Part shown: in pieces, positions 46,939 through 53,894 of the stretch
Layout: every line of letters starts with the position of its first letter
How positions within the stretch are numbered: position 1 is the first letter of the stretch
Assembly (NCBI RefSeq): GCF_900109465.1
Contig: NZ_FOAZ01000002.1
Location: 496,001-560,000, forward strand
Length of the DNA: 64,000 nt
Source: Streptacidiphilus jiangxiensis
GTDB lineage: Bacteria > Actinomycetota > Actinomycetes > Streptomycetales > Streptomycetaceae
Reading direction: 5' to 3'
Made by a program: the position numbers and the translations under genes
Notes under the pieces: generated by a model
The model's database searches: none
What the model saw: the letters and a program-made list of their open reading frames with translations, nothing else
What the model was told of the DNA's origin: nothing

Positions 46939-47574
46939 TCAGCCCTGCACGGTGTTGGACGTGACCGTTCCCGACGCGCCGTCGAGGGTGACCAGGTGGT
47001 GCACGCCGTCCGGGCCGACCACGACCGCCTGCCAGGCGCTGCCGCCGCCCTGCTCCGGCACGGAGCTCAGCGACTCGACCTTGCCGCCGGTGACGGCGGC
47101 CTCCGCCTTGGCGACGGCCTGGTCGGCGGAGAGCGAGGGCAGCGGGGCCGGGGCGAGCGAGGCGCCGTCGGTGCCGGGCGTGGGCAGCTGCACGGCGCCG
47201 CCCGCGGCGAACCCGCCGGGCACCGCGATGACCTGGCCGTTCTTCACGACCACGGCGCCGGGGCCACCGGGAACGCCCTGGGCCTGCACCATGATCCGCT
47301 TGAGGCCCGGCAGCCCGTCCGGCCCGACCGCGACGGCGACACGCTCGCCGAAGCCGTCGTGGTGGTGGACGACCGCCGCGGTCGCCGCGACCGCGCCGCC
47401 GACCACGACCACCGCGGCCACGCCGCCCACGACCCAGCGCGACCGGCGTCCGGTGACGACCCGGCGCACCGGTCCGCGCCGGCGGGGCGCGGGCTCCGGC
47501 GCGGGCAGGGTCGCCATGTCCTCGTTCTCCTCGGGTTCGTCGGGCTCCCGGCCCGGCGTGAGCGAATCGCTCAT
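46939..47574 (-). CDS. PepSY-domain membrane protein
   Basis: This 211-residue protein has an acidic N-terminus, an Arg-rich patch, one span (WVVGGVAAVVVVGGAVAATA, about residues 47-66) and an outer part ending in a PepSY-like domain (LSADQAVAKAEAAVTGG ... WQAVVVGPDGVHHLVTLDG). PepSY domains are thought to restrain proteases or sense envelope conditions. ATG 47574 has AAGGAG five bases upstream. It is divergent from the response regulator, with direct repeats between, so it is probably part of that two-component regulon. Confidence 0.85.
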   Translation of the reverse strand: MSDSLTPGREPDEPEENEDMATLPAPEPAPRRRGPVRRVVTGRRSRWVVGGVAAVVVVGGAVAATAAVVHHHDGFGERVAVAVGPDGLPGLKRIMVQAQGVPGGPGAVVVKNGQVIAVPGGFAAGGAVQLPTPGTDGASLAPAPLPSLSADQAVAKAEAAVTGGKVESLSSVPEQGGGSAWQAVVVGPDGVHHLVTLDGASGTVTSNTVQG

Positions 47575-47626
47575 CACGGCTCCTTCGTCAAAGTCGTTGT
47601 TCAGGGGCCGAGAATCCCGCAGCGAC

Positions 47627-47664
47627 GCTGAAGCCCCGCTGAAGATCTTGAAGACCTCTTCAGC
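47627..47664. promoter_or_regulatory. direct and inverted GCTGAAG repeats between the PepSY and regulator genes
   Basis: GCTGAAG occurs at 47627-47633 and 47638-47644, an 11-base step (one helical turn). CTTGAAG follows at 47647, and the inverted TCTTCAGC ends at 47664. OmpR-type regulators bind just such helically phased direct repeats. The array is 33 bases before the regulator start and 53 bases before the PepSY start, so the encoded regulator may control both. Confidence 0.55.
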
Positions 47665-47696
47665 TTCCCGCCGACCGGGCCTGTCACCCTGGTCGC

Positions 47697-48374
47697 GTGC
47701 GCGTACTGATAGTGGAGGACGAACGGCGGCTCGCCGCCGCGCTGCAGCGCGGCCTGGAGGCGGAGGGCTTCGCCGTCGACATCGCCCACGACGGCGTCAC
47801 CGGGCTGCGGCAGGCCACCCGCAGCCCCTACGACGTGGTCATGCTCGACATCATGCTGCCGGGTCTGAACGGCTACCGGGTCTGCTCGATGCTGCGGGCC
47901 GAGGGCTTCCAGGCGGGCATCCTGATGCTCACCGCCAAGGACGGCGAGTGGGACGAGGCCGAGGCGCTGGACACCGGCGCCGACGACTTCCTCTCCAAGC
48001 CCTTCTCCTACGTCGTGCTGGTCGCCCGGCTGCGCGCGCTGGCGCGACGCGTGGGCGGACGGCAGCCGCGGCAGGTCAGCCTCGGCGACCTGGCCGTGGA
48101 CCTCGGCGCCCGCACCTGCACCCGGGGCGGGACTCCGGTGCGACTGACCGCACGTGAGTTCGCGGTGCTGGAGCATCTGGCGCTGCGGGCCGGGGACGTG
48201 GTCTCCAAGCGCGACATCCTCGAAGCGGTCTGGGACGAGCACTACGACGGCGACCTGAACGTCGTCGAGGTGCACGTCAGCGCGCTGCGCCGGAAGATCG
48301 ACGCCCCCTGGGGGCGGGCCGCGGTGCAGACCGTGCGCGGCGTCGGCTACCGGCTGGCGGTGGACGGTGGCTGA
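47697..48374 (+). CDS. OmpR-family response regulator
   Basis: This 225-residue regulator has a receiver domain with the acidic pocket VEDE (residues 6-9), phospho-acceptor Asp51 in VVMLDIMLPG and Lys in LSKPFSY, followed by a winged-helix DNA-binding domain (LTAREFAVLEHLALRAG, VVEVHVSALRRKID, VRGVGYRL). It starts with GTG 47697. Its end overlaps the kinase gene by 8 bases. The partner and the direct repeats upstream suggest autoregulation. Confidence 0.95.
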   Translation: MRVLIVEDERRLAAALQRGLEAEGFAVDIAHDGVTGLRQATRSPYDVVMLDIMLPGLNGYRVCSMLRAEGFQAGILMLTAKDGEWDEAEALDTGADDFLSKPFSYVVLVARLRALARRVGGRQPRQVSLGDLAVDLGARTCTRGGTPVRLTAREFAVLEHLALRAGDVVSKRDILEAVWDEHYDGDLNVVEVHVSALRRKIDAPWGRAAVQTVRGVGYRLAVDGG

Positions 48375-49776
48375 CGCTCCCGCCCGGCGCCCCCGCGGCC
48401 GCCTCCGCCGCGGCCTGTCCGCGCTGCGCACGCGGGTCACCCCCGGTTCCGTGCGGGCCCGCGCCACGCTCGCCGCGTGCACGGTGGTGGCCGTCGCGCT
48501 GACGGTCGCCTCGCTGGCCATGCTGAGCCTGCTCCGCGCGGACCTGCGCGGCAACGCCGAGGCGAGCGCGCGGGTGCAGGCCGGGACGGTCGTCAAACTC
48601 GCCATGGGCGGACGGCTCGGCAAGGTCGTGCCGCTCGGCTACGACACCGACTTCGTGCAGGTGGTGAACGGCAAGGGTGTGGTCGTGGCGGCGAGCCAGA
48701 ACATCGCCGGCCGCCCGGCGCTGCCGCTCGTCCCGAATCCGGTCGTGGAGGTGCCGGGTCTCAAGCCGTTCGGCATCGAGGCCCGGCAGCAGATCACCAG
48801 CGTGGTCACGGAGACGCCCGAGGGCCCGGTGATCATCCGCACCGGCGTCTCGCTGATGGCGGCCGACGACGCCGTCCACACCACCGCGCTCACCCTCGTC
48901 GTCGGCTGCCCGCTGCTGCTGCTCACCGTGGCCCTGGTGACCTGGAGGGTCACCGGCCGCGCGCTGCGGCCGGTGGAGGCCATCCGCAGCGAGGTCGCCG
49001 CGATCGGCGAGCAGGAGCTGCACCGACGGGTGCCGGTTCCGCGCGGGGAGGACGAGATCACCCGCCTGGCCCGGACCATGAACGGCATGCTCGACCGGCT
49101 CGACCTGGCCGGGCGCCGCCAGCGCCAGTTCATCGCCGACGCCTCGCACGAGCTGCGCAGCCCGATCGCGGTGCTGCGCACCCAACTGGAGGTCGCCCTC
49201 GGCCATCCCGATCCGCAGGTCCGCGTCGAGCTGGTCGAGGGGGCGCTGCAGGACGCCGAGCGGCTCCAGGATCTGGCCGCCGACCTGCTCTTCCTGGCCC
49301 GTCTGGATGCGGGACCGGCAGCCCGTCCGGACGATCCGGTCGAGCTGGCGGAGCTGGTGCGCGCGGCGGCCCGGGGCCGTGACGTCACCCTCGACCTGGA
49401 CCGGGAGGCGCTGGTCCCCGGCCACCGGCTGTGGCTGACCCGCCTGGTGACGAACCTGCTGGACAACGCCGAACGGCATGCCCGGACCGAGGTCCTGGTC
49501 GGTCTGCGCGTCGACCGGACCACCGGCTGGGCGGTGCTGGAGGTGCACAACGACGGCGAACCCCTGGCCCCGGCGGACCGGGAGCGGATCTTCGAACGCT
49601 TCACCCGCCTCGACGACGCCCGCAGCCGCGACGCCGGCGGCGCGGGCCTGGGTCTGCCCATCGCGCGCGACATCGCCCAGCACCACGGCGGCACGCTCAC
49701 CGTCGTCGACGCGCCGACGGGCGCGACCTTCCGGGTCCGTCTGCCGGTTCTGACCGCTCAGGCGGGTTCGCGGTAG
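48367..49776 (+). CDS. sensor histidine kinase
   Basis: This 469-residue kinase has two membrane spans (about residues 35-60 and 178-200) flanking a 120-residue outer sensor domain with no cysteines, then HAMP, a HisKA box with the phospho-His in IADASHELRSPIAVLR, and a HATPase domain with N-box LLDNAERHA and GAGLGLPIARDIA. It starts with GTG 48367, overlapping the regulator gene. The last 19 bases overlap the convergent DUF1275 gene. The signal is unknown; the PepSY neighbour hints at cell-envelope stress. Confidence 0.95.
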   Translation: MADAPARRPRGRLRRGLSALRTRVTPGSVRARATLAACTVVAVALTVASLAMLSLLRADLRGNAEASARVQAGTVVKLAMGGRLGKVVPLGYDTDFVQVVNGKGVVVAASQNIAGRPALPLVPNPVVEVPGLKPFGIEARQQITSVVTETPEGPVIIRTGVSLMAADDAVHTTALTLVVGCPLLLLTVALVTWRVTGRALRPVEAIRSEVAAIGEQELHRRVPVPRGEDEITRLARTMNGMLDRLDLAGRRQRQFIADASHELRSPIAVLRTQLEVALGHPDPQVRVELVEGALQDAERLQDLAADLLFLARLDAGPAARPDDPVELAELVRAAARGRDVTLDLDREALVPGHRLWLTRLVTNLLDNAERHARTEVLVGLRVDRTTGWAVLEVHNDGEPLAPADRERIFERFTRLDDARSRDAGGAGLGLPIARDIAQHHGGTLTVVDAPTGATFRVRLPVLTAQAGSR

Positions 49777-50453
49777 AGGAGAGCGACGAGCGCCACGAGT
49801 GCGGTGCCGGCCAGCAGCGCCCAGCGGGCTTGGTCGTGCAGCACCAGCGCCGCGCCCGGGGCGGCGCCTGCGATCATCGCGACGACCGTCAGCACCCGTC
49901 GGCGCAGCCGGGGGTTGGCGCCGCCCGCGAGGGAGGAGTCCGCGGCGATCCCGGTCAGGGTCATGGTCAGCACCGTCGTGGAGATGTCCAGGACGCCGAG
50001 CTTGCGGACGGTGCCGTTGCGCATCCCCATGGCCAGGGCGAGCAGGGCGATCAGCACCAGCTGCGTCCCGTGCCCCAGCCCGGCGGTGAACGCCAGGACG
50101 GTGGCCACGGCGGTCAGCGTCGCCTCCAGCAGCAGCGCGGTGCGGAACCACCGGGCACGTGGCCGCTCCCGGTGCCGCTGGGCCAGGCGTCCGGCCCAGG
50201 CGGAGCCGACGAGGAACGCGCCCAACGAGGTGAGCGACCCGGCCGCGGAGAAGCCGGGCGCACCCGCGATCGCGAAGCCGACGACCACCACGTTGCCGGT
50301 CATGTTGGCGGTGAAGACGTGCCCGAGCCCGAGATAGCTGACCGCGTCCACGACCCCGCTGACGGCGGTCAGCACGAACAGCGCGAGCGTCAGCGGGTAG
50401 CCGTCGCCGATCTGGGCGCCGGTCGGGACGGGACGACTCTGCGCGGTGGCCAT
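49758..50453 (-). CDS. DUF1275 (YoaK-type) membrane protein
   Basis: This 231-residue protein has about six spans and the DUF1275 signature VSGVVDAVSYLGLGHVFTAN followed by MTGN near the start, and MGMRNGTVRKLGV in the middle. The family is widespread and its transport or other function has not been settled. The start is ATG 50453. Its 3' end overlaps the histidine-kinase gene, and its 5' end faces the GNAT gene. Confidence 0.9.
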   Translation of the reverse strand: MATAQSRPVPTGAQIGDGYPLTLALFVLTAVSGVVDAVSYLGLGHVFTANMTGNVVVVGFAIAGAPGFSAAGSLTSLGAFLVGSAWAGRLAQRHRERPRARWFRTALLLEATLTAVATVLAFTAGLGHGTQLVLIALLALAMGMRNGTVRKLGVLDISTTVLTMTLTGIAADSSLAGGANPRLRRRVLTVVAMIAGAAPGAALVLHDQARWALLAGTALVALVALLYREPA

Positions 50454-50469
50454 CCCCCGAGCATCTCAG

Positions 50470-50489
50470 GTTGACGTATCAACTATAGT
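50470..50489. promoter_or_regulatory. palindrome plus TATAGT element upstream of the GNAT gene
   Basis: GTTGA-CGTA-TCAAC (50470-50483) is a perfect 14-base palindrome that abuts TATAGT (50484-50489), a good -10 hexamer 28 bases before the GNAT start. It also lies 17 bases from the divergent DUF1275 start. A MarR- or TetR-type operator blocking the promoter would look like this. TTGACG within it is too close to TATAGT to be its -35. Confidence 0.45.
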
Positions 50490-50517
50490 GATCGCAACGC
50501 CAGCGAGTGGAGGACCG

Positions 50518-50823
50518 ATGGACCAGCGCGTAGTGGACAGCCCGGACAAGTCGCGGTTCGAGATCTACGACGGTGAGCTGCTCGCCGGCTTCGCCGAGTA
50601 CCACCTTTTCCGCGACGAGATCGCGTTCATCCACACCGAGATCGACCCGGCCTTCGGCGGTCGCGGCCTCGGCGGCGTCCTCGCCCGCGGCGCCCTGGAC
50701 GCGGCGCGCGACGCCGGGCTGAGCGTCCTGCCCTACTGCCCGTTCATCCGCGCCTGGATCACCAAGCACCCGGACTACGTGGAGCTGGTCCCCGAGGCCC
50801 AGCGCGCCCGCTTCGGGTTCTGA
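50518..50823 (+). CDS. small GNAT-family N-acetyltransferase (YjdJ type)
   Basis: This 101-residue minimal GNAT of the COG2388 kind has IAFIHTEIDPAFGGRGLGGVLARGAL, which includes the acetyl-CoA pyrophosphate loop (GGRGLGG), and SVLPYCPFIRAWITKHPDY, typical of the group. It probably acetylates a small amine or a protein end, but substrates of this type are unknown. GGAGGA five bases before ATG 50518 fixes the start. Confidence 0.88.
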   Translation: MDQRVVDSPDKSRFEIYDGELLAGFAEYHLFRDEIAFIHTEIDPAFGGRGLGGVLARGALDAARDAGLSVLPYCPFIRAWITKHPDYVELVPEAQRARFGF

Positions 50824-50839
50824 TCCGGTCCTCGGACCG

Positions 50840-51256
50840 TCAGACCACGGCCTGGGCGTCGATCTCCACGAGCATCGACTCCTGCGGCAGCTCGACGAAG
50901 ACCGTGGTGCGGCACGGCTTCACGCCGTCGGCGCCGATGTTCTCGGCGATGAACTCCGCGTAGGCCTCGTTCATCTCGGCGAAGTGCGCGCGGGTGGTGA
51001 GGTAGACCCGGAACATCACCACGTCGGCGATGGTCGCGCCGCCGGCCTCGACGATCGCCTTGACGTTCGCCAGGGTCCGCCGGGTCTGCGCCTTCACGTC
51101 GCCCGGGTAGAGGTACGCTCCGGTCGCCGGGTCCTGCGGGCCCTGGCCGGAGACCTGCAGGATCGGGCCCTTGCGGACGCCCTGGGAGAAGAGCCAGGCC
51201 GGTGCGGGCGCGCCGTCGGTGCGGATCTCGGTCTTCTGGTCGGTCACGTCGCTCAT
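50840..51256 (-). CDS. ridA: RidA-family enamine/imine deaminase
   Basis: This 138-residue Rid protein has the core ILQVSGQGPQDP, the helix TRRTLANVKAIVEAGG and the active-site Arg in KPCRTTVFVEL. RidA hydrolyses reactive enamines formed by PLP enzymes; some Rid branches act on pathway intermediates instead. ATG 51256 is used; the longer frame to 51325 runs into the iclR gene. It follows the IclR regulator by 34 bases on the same strand and is probably the last gene of a leftward kdgK-iclR-ridA unit. Confidence 0.88.
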   Translation of the reverse strand: MSDVTDQKTEIRTDGAPAPAWLFSQGVRKGPILQVSGQGPQDPATGAYLYPGDVKAQTRRTLANVKAIVEAGGATIADVVMFRVYLTTRAHFAEMNEAYAEFIAENIGADGVKPCRTTVFVELPQESMLVEIDAQAVV

Positions 51257-51290
51257 GGTCGGTCGGGCGCCTTTCGTCGGTGGTCGGGGT

Positions 51291-52043
51291 TCAACGGTGA
51301 GGGGAGCGGAAGCCGGCGTCCTCACTGATCGCGCGGGCGGTGGCCAGCAGCTGCGGCAGCAGCTCCAGGACCTGCTCGTAGGGCAGCACCACGTCCGGCA
51401 CGGAGAGCGAGACGGCGGCGGCCACCCGCCCGGAGGCGTCGCGGACGGGCGCCGCGACGCAGTTGATGAAGGTCTCGTGCTCGGCCCGGTCCTGCGCCCA
51501 GCCCTGCTCGGCCACCGTCTCCAGCTCCGCGAGCAGGGACCGGGCGTCCGTCAGGGTGCGCGGCGTGGAGGGCGTGTAGGTGATCGACCGGGCCACCCGG
51601 CGGCGTTCGGCGAGCGACAGGTCGGCGAGCAGGACCTTGGCCACCGCGGTGTTGTGCAGGCCGGCCCGCAGGCCGATCCTCGAGTACATGCGCACGGCGT
51701 GCCGGGAGTCGTACTTGTCGATGTAGACCACCTCGCCCGCCTCCATCGCGGCCAGATGGACCGTCTGCCCGGTCGCGGCGTTGAGCTCGGCCAGGTGCGG
51801 CGCGGCGAGCCGCCGGATCGGGCGCTGTTCCAGTGCGAGCGAGGAGAGCGCGAACAGACCCGCGCCCAGGTGGTAGCGGAAGGCCTGGTCGCGGTGGACG
51901 AAGCGCTCCTCCTCCAGGCTCTGCAGCAGCCGCAGCGCGGTCGTCTTGTGGACGCCCAGCACCTCGGCCAGCTGGTCCAACGAGCGCTCACCCGCGCCCA
52001 GCTCGGCCAGCAGGCGCAGCGCGCGGGACACGGTCTGGCTCAC
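51291..52043 (-). CDS. IclR-family transcriptional regulator
   Basis: This 250-residue regulator has an N-terminal winged HTH (RSLDQLAEVLGVHKTTALRLLQ) and a C-terminal IclR effector domain (GLHNTAVAKVLLADL, ETFINCVAAPVRDASG). GTG 52043 overlaps the kdgK stop by four bases. IclR proteins near sugar-acid genes commonly repress them until a keto-deoxy acid binds. Overlapping inverted repeats at 53148-53172 between kdgK and eda are the likely site. Confidence 0.9.
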   Translation of the reverse strand: MSQTVSRALRLLAELGAGERSLDQLAEVLGVHKTTALRLLQSLEEERFVHRDQAFRYHLGAGLFALSSLALEQRPIRRLAAPHLAELNAATGQTVHLAAMEAGEVVYIDKYDSRHAVRMYSRIGLRAGLHNTAVAKVLLADLSLAERRRVARSITYTPSTPRTLTDARSLLAELETVAEQGWAQDRAEHETFINCVAAPVRDASGRVAAAVSLSVPDVVLPYEQVLELLPQLLATARAISEDAGFRSPHR

Positions 52044-53086
52044 GGTCCGACCTCCTCCCTCGGCGGCCCGGCGGCAACGGTCGCGCCGGAGGCCGTGACC
52101 ACGGTATCGGCCCAGGTCGCGTCGGACGCGGCAAGGAGGACGTCGACGGTCTCCGGTCGCGGCGGGCGGCCCTGGTCCCCCGGAGAGGTGAGCGCACAGG
52201 CGGCGGCGAGATGGCCGAGCCGCAACCGGCCGCGTTCGTCCAGCCCGCGCAGCAGCCCGGCCAGATAGCCGCCGGCGAAGGCGTCGCCCGCGCCCGTCGG
52301 CTCCACGACCTCGACGCGCAGGGCCGGTTGCCGGGTGAGGCCGCCCTTTCGGTCGACGGCGAGGGCCTGGTACGCGCCGTCCTTGACGACGAGGGTGCGC
52401 GGGCGCGGCAGCAGCCGCCGCAGGGCGAGCGGGTCACCGGTGCCGAGCACGGCCTCGGCCTCGTCGGCGCCGAGCAGCACCACGTCGGCGGAGTCGAGCA
52501 GTTCGCGCAGCACGGCGGGGTCGCGGTCGCGCCAGAGCGCGGGCCGCCAGTTGAGGTCGAAGGAGATCGTCCGCCCGGACCGCGGGGCGGCCAGCAGCGC
52601 ACGGAGCAGGGCCAGGCAGCCGTCGGCGAGCGCCGCGGTGATCCCGCTCAGGTGCAGCAGCCGGGCTCCGGCGAGCAGGCGCGCGGCGGCGGGCTCGGCG
52701 AGCAGGTCCGGCGAGAGCGCGGAGGCGGCCGAGCCGGCCCGGTAGTAGTGCAGGCGGCTGCGGTCCGCGCCGAGGTCGTCCGGGTGCGCGCTGCCGCCGA
52801 CCTCCTTGACGTACAGGCCGGTGGGCCGGTGCGGGTCGACGGCCACGCCGGAGACGTCGACGCCGCGTGCCGCGAGCTCGTCGAGCAGTCGGCGGCCGAA
52901 GCCGTCGGCGCCGACGCGGCTGATCCAGGCGCTGCGCACGCCGAGGTCGGCGAGAACGCACGCGGTGTTGGACTCGGCGCCGCCGACGGCGCTGCGGAAG
53001 CCGGGCACCGCGTCGAGCGGCCCGGGGGCGTCCGGCAGCAGCACCGCCATCGACTCCCCCAGGCACACCGCCTCCGCGCTCCGCAT
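52040..53086 (-). CDS. kdgK: PfkB-family sugar kinase, probably 2-keto-3-deoxygluconate kinase
   Basis: This 348-residue ribokinase-family enzyme has CLGESMAVLLP and the GGAESNTA substrate region near the start, and the signature PTGAGDAFAGGYL with the catalytic Asp. The pairing with a divergent KDPG aldolase points to phosphorylation of 2-keto-3-deoxygluconate to KDPG. ATG 53086 is used; GTG 53095 is possible. It is the first gene of the leftward unit with iclR and ridA. Confidence 0.85.
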   Translation of the reverse strand: MRSAEAVCLGESMAVLLPDAPGPLDAVPGFRSAVGGAESNTACVLADLGVRSAWISRVGADGFGRRLLDELAARGVDVSGVAVDPHRPTGLYVKEVGGSAHPDDLGADRSRLHYYRAGSAASALSPDLLAEPAAARLLAGARLLHLSGITAALADGCLALLRALLAAPRSGRTISFDLNWRPALWRDRDPAVLRELLDSADVVLLGADEAEAVLGTGDPLALRRLLPRPRTLVVKDGAYQALAVDRKGGLTRQPALRVEVVEPTGAGDAFAGGYLAGLLRGLDERGRLRLGHLAAACALTSPGDQGRPPRPETVDVLLAASDATWADTVVTASGATVAAGPPREEVGP

Positions 53087-53147
53087 CGCCCGCACCCCCT
53101 CGTTGACCCGTGATGGCGGCGATGCTAGAACTCTCGGCGCATTATCC

Positions 53148-53172
53148 GCAACAGAGGTTGCACATGTTGCAA
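53148..53172. promoter_or_regulatory. overlapping inverted repeats between kdgK and eda
   Basis: GCAAC-AGAG-GTTGC (53148-53161) and TTGCA-CATGT-TGCAA (53158-53172) are two perfect dyads sharing an arm, in a 115-base divergent promoter region. This is a compact operator for one regulator acting on both genes, most likely the IclR protein coded nearby. Sequence in the region is also relatively AT-rich (GCATTATCC). Confidence 0.6.
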
Positions 53173-53201
53173 TCTTGATCTTCGAAGGGAACCCGCGCCC
53201 G

Positions 53202-53867
53202 ATGAGCCTGCTCGCCCAGCTCGCCGACTCCCCCGTCATCGCCGTGGTCCGCGCCCCCGCGATCGCCGACGCGGCGCGCCTGTGCGTGGCCCTGGCAGCC
53301 GGGGGCATCACCTGCACGGAGCTGACCTTCACCACACCCGGGATGACGACCCACCTCCGGCGCGCGGCCGAGGCCGGGCACCGGGTCGGGGCGGGCACCG
53401 TCCTCACCGCCGACCAGGCCCACGCCGCGATCGACGCCGGGGCCTCCTTCCTGGTCACCCCCGGCCTGCGCCCGGAGGTCGCGGCCGTGGCCACGCGCCG
53501 GGCCGTGCCCGTCGTCCTGGGCGCGCTCACCCCCACGGAGGTCGCGCAGGCGGTGGACCTGGGCGCCGACGCCGTCAAGATCTTCCCGGCGAAGGCCTTC
53601 GGCCCCGGCTACCTGGGGGACCTGCACGGGCCGTTCCCCGGCGTCCCCCTGATCGCCTCGGGCGGCGTCCACCAGGGCAACGCCGCCCAGTTCCTCGCCC
53701 ACGGAGCCGCCGCCGTCTGCGCCGGCACCGACGTCGTCCCGCCCGCTGCGGTCGCGGACGGCGACTTCGCCGCCCTGACCGAGCGGGCGACCGCCTTCAG
53801 CGCGGCGCTGCGAGGGGCAGCCGTCGACGCCGGGGAGCCAGGCGCGTACAGTGACGCGCGCTCGTAG
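53202..53867 (+). CDS. eda: 2-keto-3-deoxy-6-phosphogluconate aldolase
   Basis: This 221-residue class I aldolase splits KDPG to pyruvate and glyceraldehyde 3-phosphate. It carries Glu40 in CTELTFTTP and the Schiff-base Lys126 in DAVKIFPAKAFG, plus the phosphate-binding ASGGV loop. ATG 53202 follows GAAGGGA at about twelve bases. Divergent from kdgK, it completes the last two steps of hexuronate or gluconate breakdown; upstream dehydratases are not in the window. Confidence 0.92.
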   Translation: MSLLAQLADSPVIAVVRAPAIADAARLCVALAAGGITCTELTFTTPGMTTHLRRAAEAGHRVGAGTVLTADQAHAAIDAGASFLVTPGLRPEVAAVATRRAVPVVLGALTPTEVAQAVDLGADAVKIFPAKAFGPGYLGDLHGPFPGVPLIASGGVHQGNAAQFLAHGAAAVCAGTDVVPPAAVADGDFAALTERATAFSAALRGAAVDAGEPGAYSDARS

Positions 53868-53894
53868 AGATCATGACGTCGTTGGGGGACGGCC

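Noticed and set aside
50471-50489. TTGACG with TATAGT as a -35/-10 promoter pair
   Set aside because: The spacing is seven bases instead of about 17, so TTGACG is better seen as part of the palindrome.
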